Positions 39,701-42,700 of a stretch of DNA of 64,000 nucleotides are shown here, one piece after another. The translations under genes and the position numbers were made by a program. This stretch comes from Onchocerca volvulus (taxonomy: Eukaryota > Nematoda > Chromadorea > Rhabditida > Onchocercidae), in assembly GCA_000499405.2 (NCBI GenBank), contig HG738140.1, forward strand, positions 3,339,631-3,403,630, written 5' to 3'. Every line of letters begins with the position of its first letter. The stretch's first letter is position 1. A model generated the notes under the pieces. That model ran no database searches. It saw only the letters and a program-made list of their open reading frames with translations, and was not told where the DNA came from.

Positions 39701-42700
39701 TGAAACGATTTGGTAAACGTGTTGAATTACGCATAAATGGTACGAAAATTCCAAGTCGTGGCAAACTTTCAGCATTTTTATCCGGTACCAACTTATTTAT
39801 TGGTGGTATACCATCGGGAATTACGGTAAATTCAAGAATTGGTGGTGCAGCATCGTTTAAAGGATGCATTTCAAAAGTAATTATTTATGAATCAATTTTT
39901 TTTTGGTGCAGCATCGTTTAAAGGATGCATTTCAAAAGTAATTATTTATGAATCAATTTTTTTTTTTTGAATAAATAATTCCAGATATATCTCAAATTTG
40001 TCCAATTTAAATGTAAATAATTTGTAATAGTTTTTTTTTTCCTTTTTTATGATTCAAAAGATATATGTAGCGATAATTATCATTTAGATTATATTTTTCA
40101 ATATAATAATTGCAATTATTTTTGATGAATTATATTTGGATTTCTTATGAATTATAGAAAATTTCAAAATAATTTTTTCTAATTTCTTTTATTTTAATAA
40201 AGATTGTTATAAATGGAAAAGAGATAAATTTGGGTGAAATATTGAAAAAATCAGCACATGATGTAACGATTTGTAAACCGTATGAAGAAAACGTCGACGT
40301 TCACGTACCATTTATTTGGACTACTACGCCATTTTCAACAACACGTACAACAATACGTATTACAACATCCGATAATTCATTATTTAAAACACTGGAAAAG
40401 GATGATGAAGAATGGAAAATTGATGAATTTGAAACAACGGATTTGAAAATATATCCAGATGAAAGTTTAATAACATGTAATGGTAATGGTAAGAATTTTA
40501 AATTAGAACGAAATATTGGAAATTATTCAAATATTGAAAATTTATTCATTTCCAACATTTCATTTTTCAATTTTATCAGTTAATAATGATAAGTTTAATG
40601 TAAAAATTTGCATATACTTAATTGAATTAACTAAAAATTATAGAAATTAACTAAAAATTAACCAAAAAATTATAAATCATTGTTAATATATAGAAATAAA
40701 ACAATCAATGATAATAGTATTTCATTTCAAGAATGAAAAAGAAACATATCAAAATTTATATTTCAAAAAAAAAAAAATTGAAAATTAAAATATATTAAGA
40801 ATTGATAAATCACTAAATATTTCACTAAATTCAGAAACAAAACTTTTTTTTTTTGAATTAATTATTGTTTTAATTAAGATATTAGTATTAGTAAACTAAA
40901 TAATGATAATTTGTGCAATTTCGTATAATCATGATTTTAAATTTTGTTATTATTATTAATTAATTACTGGCAATAATCTTATCAGATTGCTCACTTCAAT
41001 GTAATTCAACTATTTGTGGTGATCATGGTGAATGTGAAATAATCAATTCAACTCATGTCGTATGCTCGTGTCGAGATTATTATGCTGGTCCACATTGTGA
41101 AATTTGTTAGTTTCATTATTTGCATTGAAATTTAATTAATTTATAATTAATTTAATTTATAACTAAAATAGTCATTTCATAGTATTGCTATATACATATG
41201 TTCATATTACCAATTCCTTGTCTTATATTCGATAATTGAAATGTTTTTAAATAAATTTTTCCAGCTAAAAAATTTGACTATTAATAAATTTTTCATTAAT
41301 TTATAGTTAAATAAAAAGAAAAGAGGAAAATGATTCAATTTTGCAGTCAAGCCAATTGATCATGCAGCAAAATTTGATGGAAAAGCATTTATCGTATTTT
41401 CCATTGATGATTTCCCGCATTTAACTTCTGAACATGAAGAAACTTTAAGTTTACAATTCAAAACAAACGCTTCATCTGGGGTAATAAATTTATACTTACC
41501 TTTGAAAAAGAAAAATGGAGAGATTAAAAAGTTATTGAAATTTTTTCTTTACAATAAATATCATTTAGAATTATTTTGATACCATTAGTATTAATAAAAA
41601 TTAAAGATCCAATTTGGATTATTTTAATTTGCTTAGTATTTTTGTTAAGGTTTATTGAACATACAGTTTTTTTATCCGTATTGAAGAAATTTTATAATTT
41701 ATTCTTTTGGTTATTCTTTTAACTATTCTCTTTAATTCATCAATTGTTTAGCCAATGGAAACATAGGTAGGAAATGAGAGAGGTCAAAAGGTCATTCAAC
41801 TTTAATTTAAAATATGCTTCAACAATTTATTTCCGTAGCATTTAAATAAATAATAATATTGCAAATATTATGTTTGGATTACTGTTCTAGGCACTATGAT
41901 TTAAATTTTAACAGGGTAAATGAAGTCTAAAAAGATCATTTTTGCAGCTAATTTTTTGGCAAGGTCAACGATTGGACACACCCTTAAGAGGAGATGACTA
42001 TATATTTGTTGGCTTAACTGATGGTCATTTGATTTTTTCGTACGTTTAATTACATTTAAATACTAAATTATCAGCAATTGAGTAGATCGTTAAAGTCTGG
42101 CGACAATATGTCTATTGGTTCAACTAATGATCATTTTTTCCGGGAAATTTTATTACACTGTGATAGAGATGAATTTTTGATGAGAAAAGTTTTTTCTTGA
42201 TTAATCAATCCATTCTTCGTCTACGTTATAAGATAATAATATCATGATTTACAATGAATTATTTTGGTTGTAGTAAGAGATTGATTGAAGTATACGTGAA
42301 TTTGGATTGAATTTACATCGATTTAATCCTTGGTCTTATCGTAGGCGATAATTTACATAAAAGTTTGAATTATTAGAACAAAGGAAAACGAACTGACAAT
42401 GCATGTAATTTTAAACGATGCACACGCACAAATTTTAATCCTTACAAAATTCCAAATAATTAACATGATTTACAACACGTTTAGACAATGCACGCAATCT
42501 TGAGCAGATTGGAAGATGAGAGAACAAAGGCTTTTGTGTCAGACGAAAGAATGAAATATGAATGAATGATTCATTTAACTTAAGAAATATTACAAATTTC
42601 GATTATACAAATATTTTAATTATTTTATTCTATTTATGTTATAAAATATCTCGGTTTTATTGATATCATTTGATCTTCTCATAAATTTTATTCTATTTTT

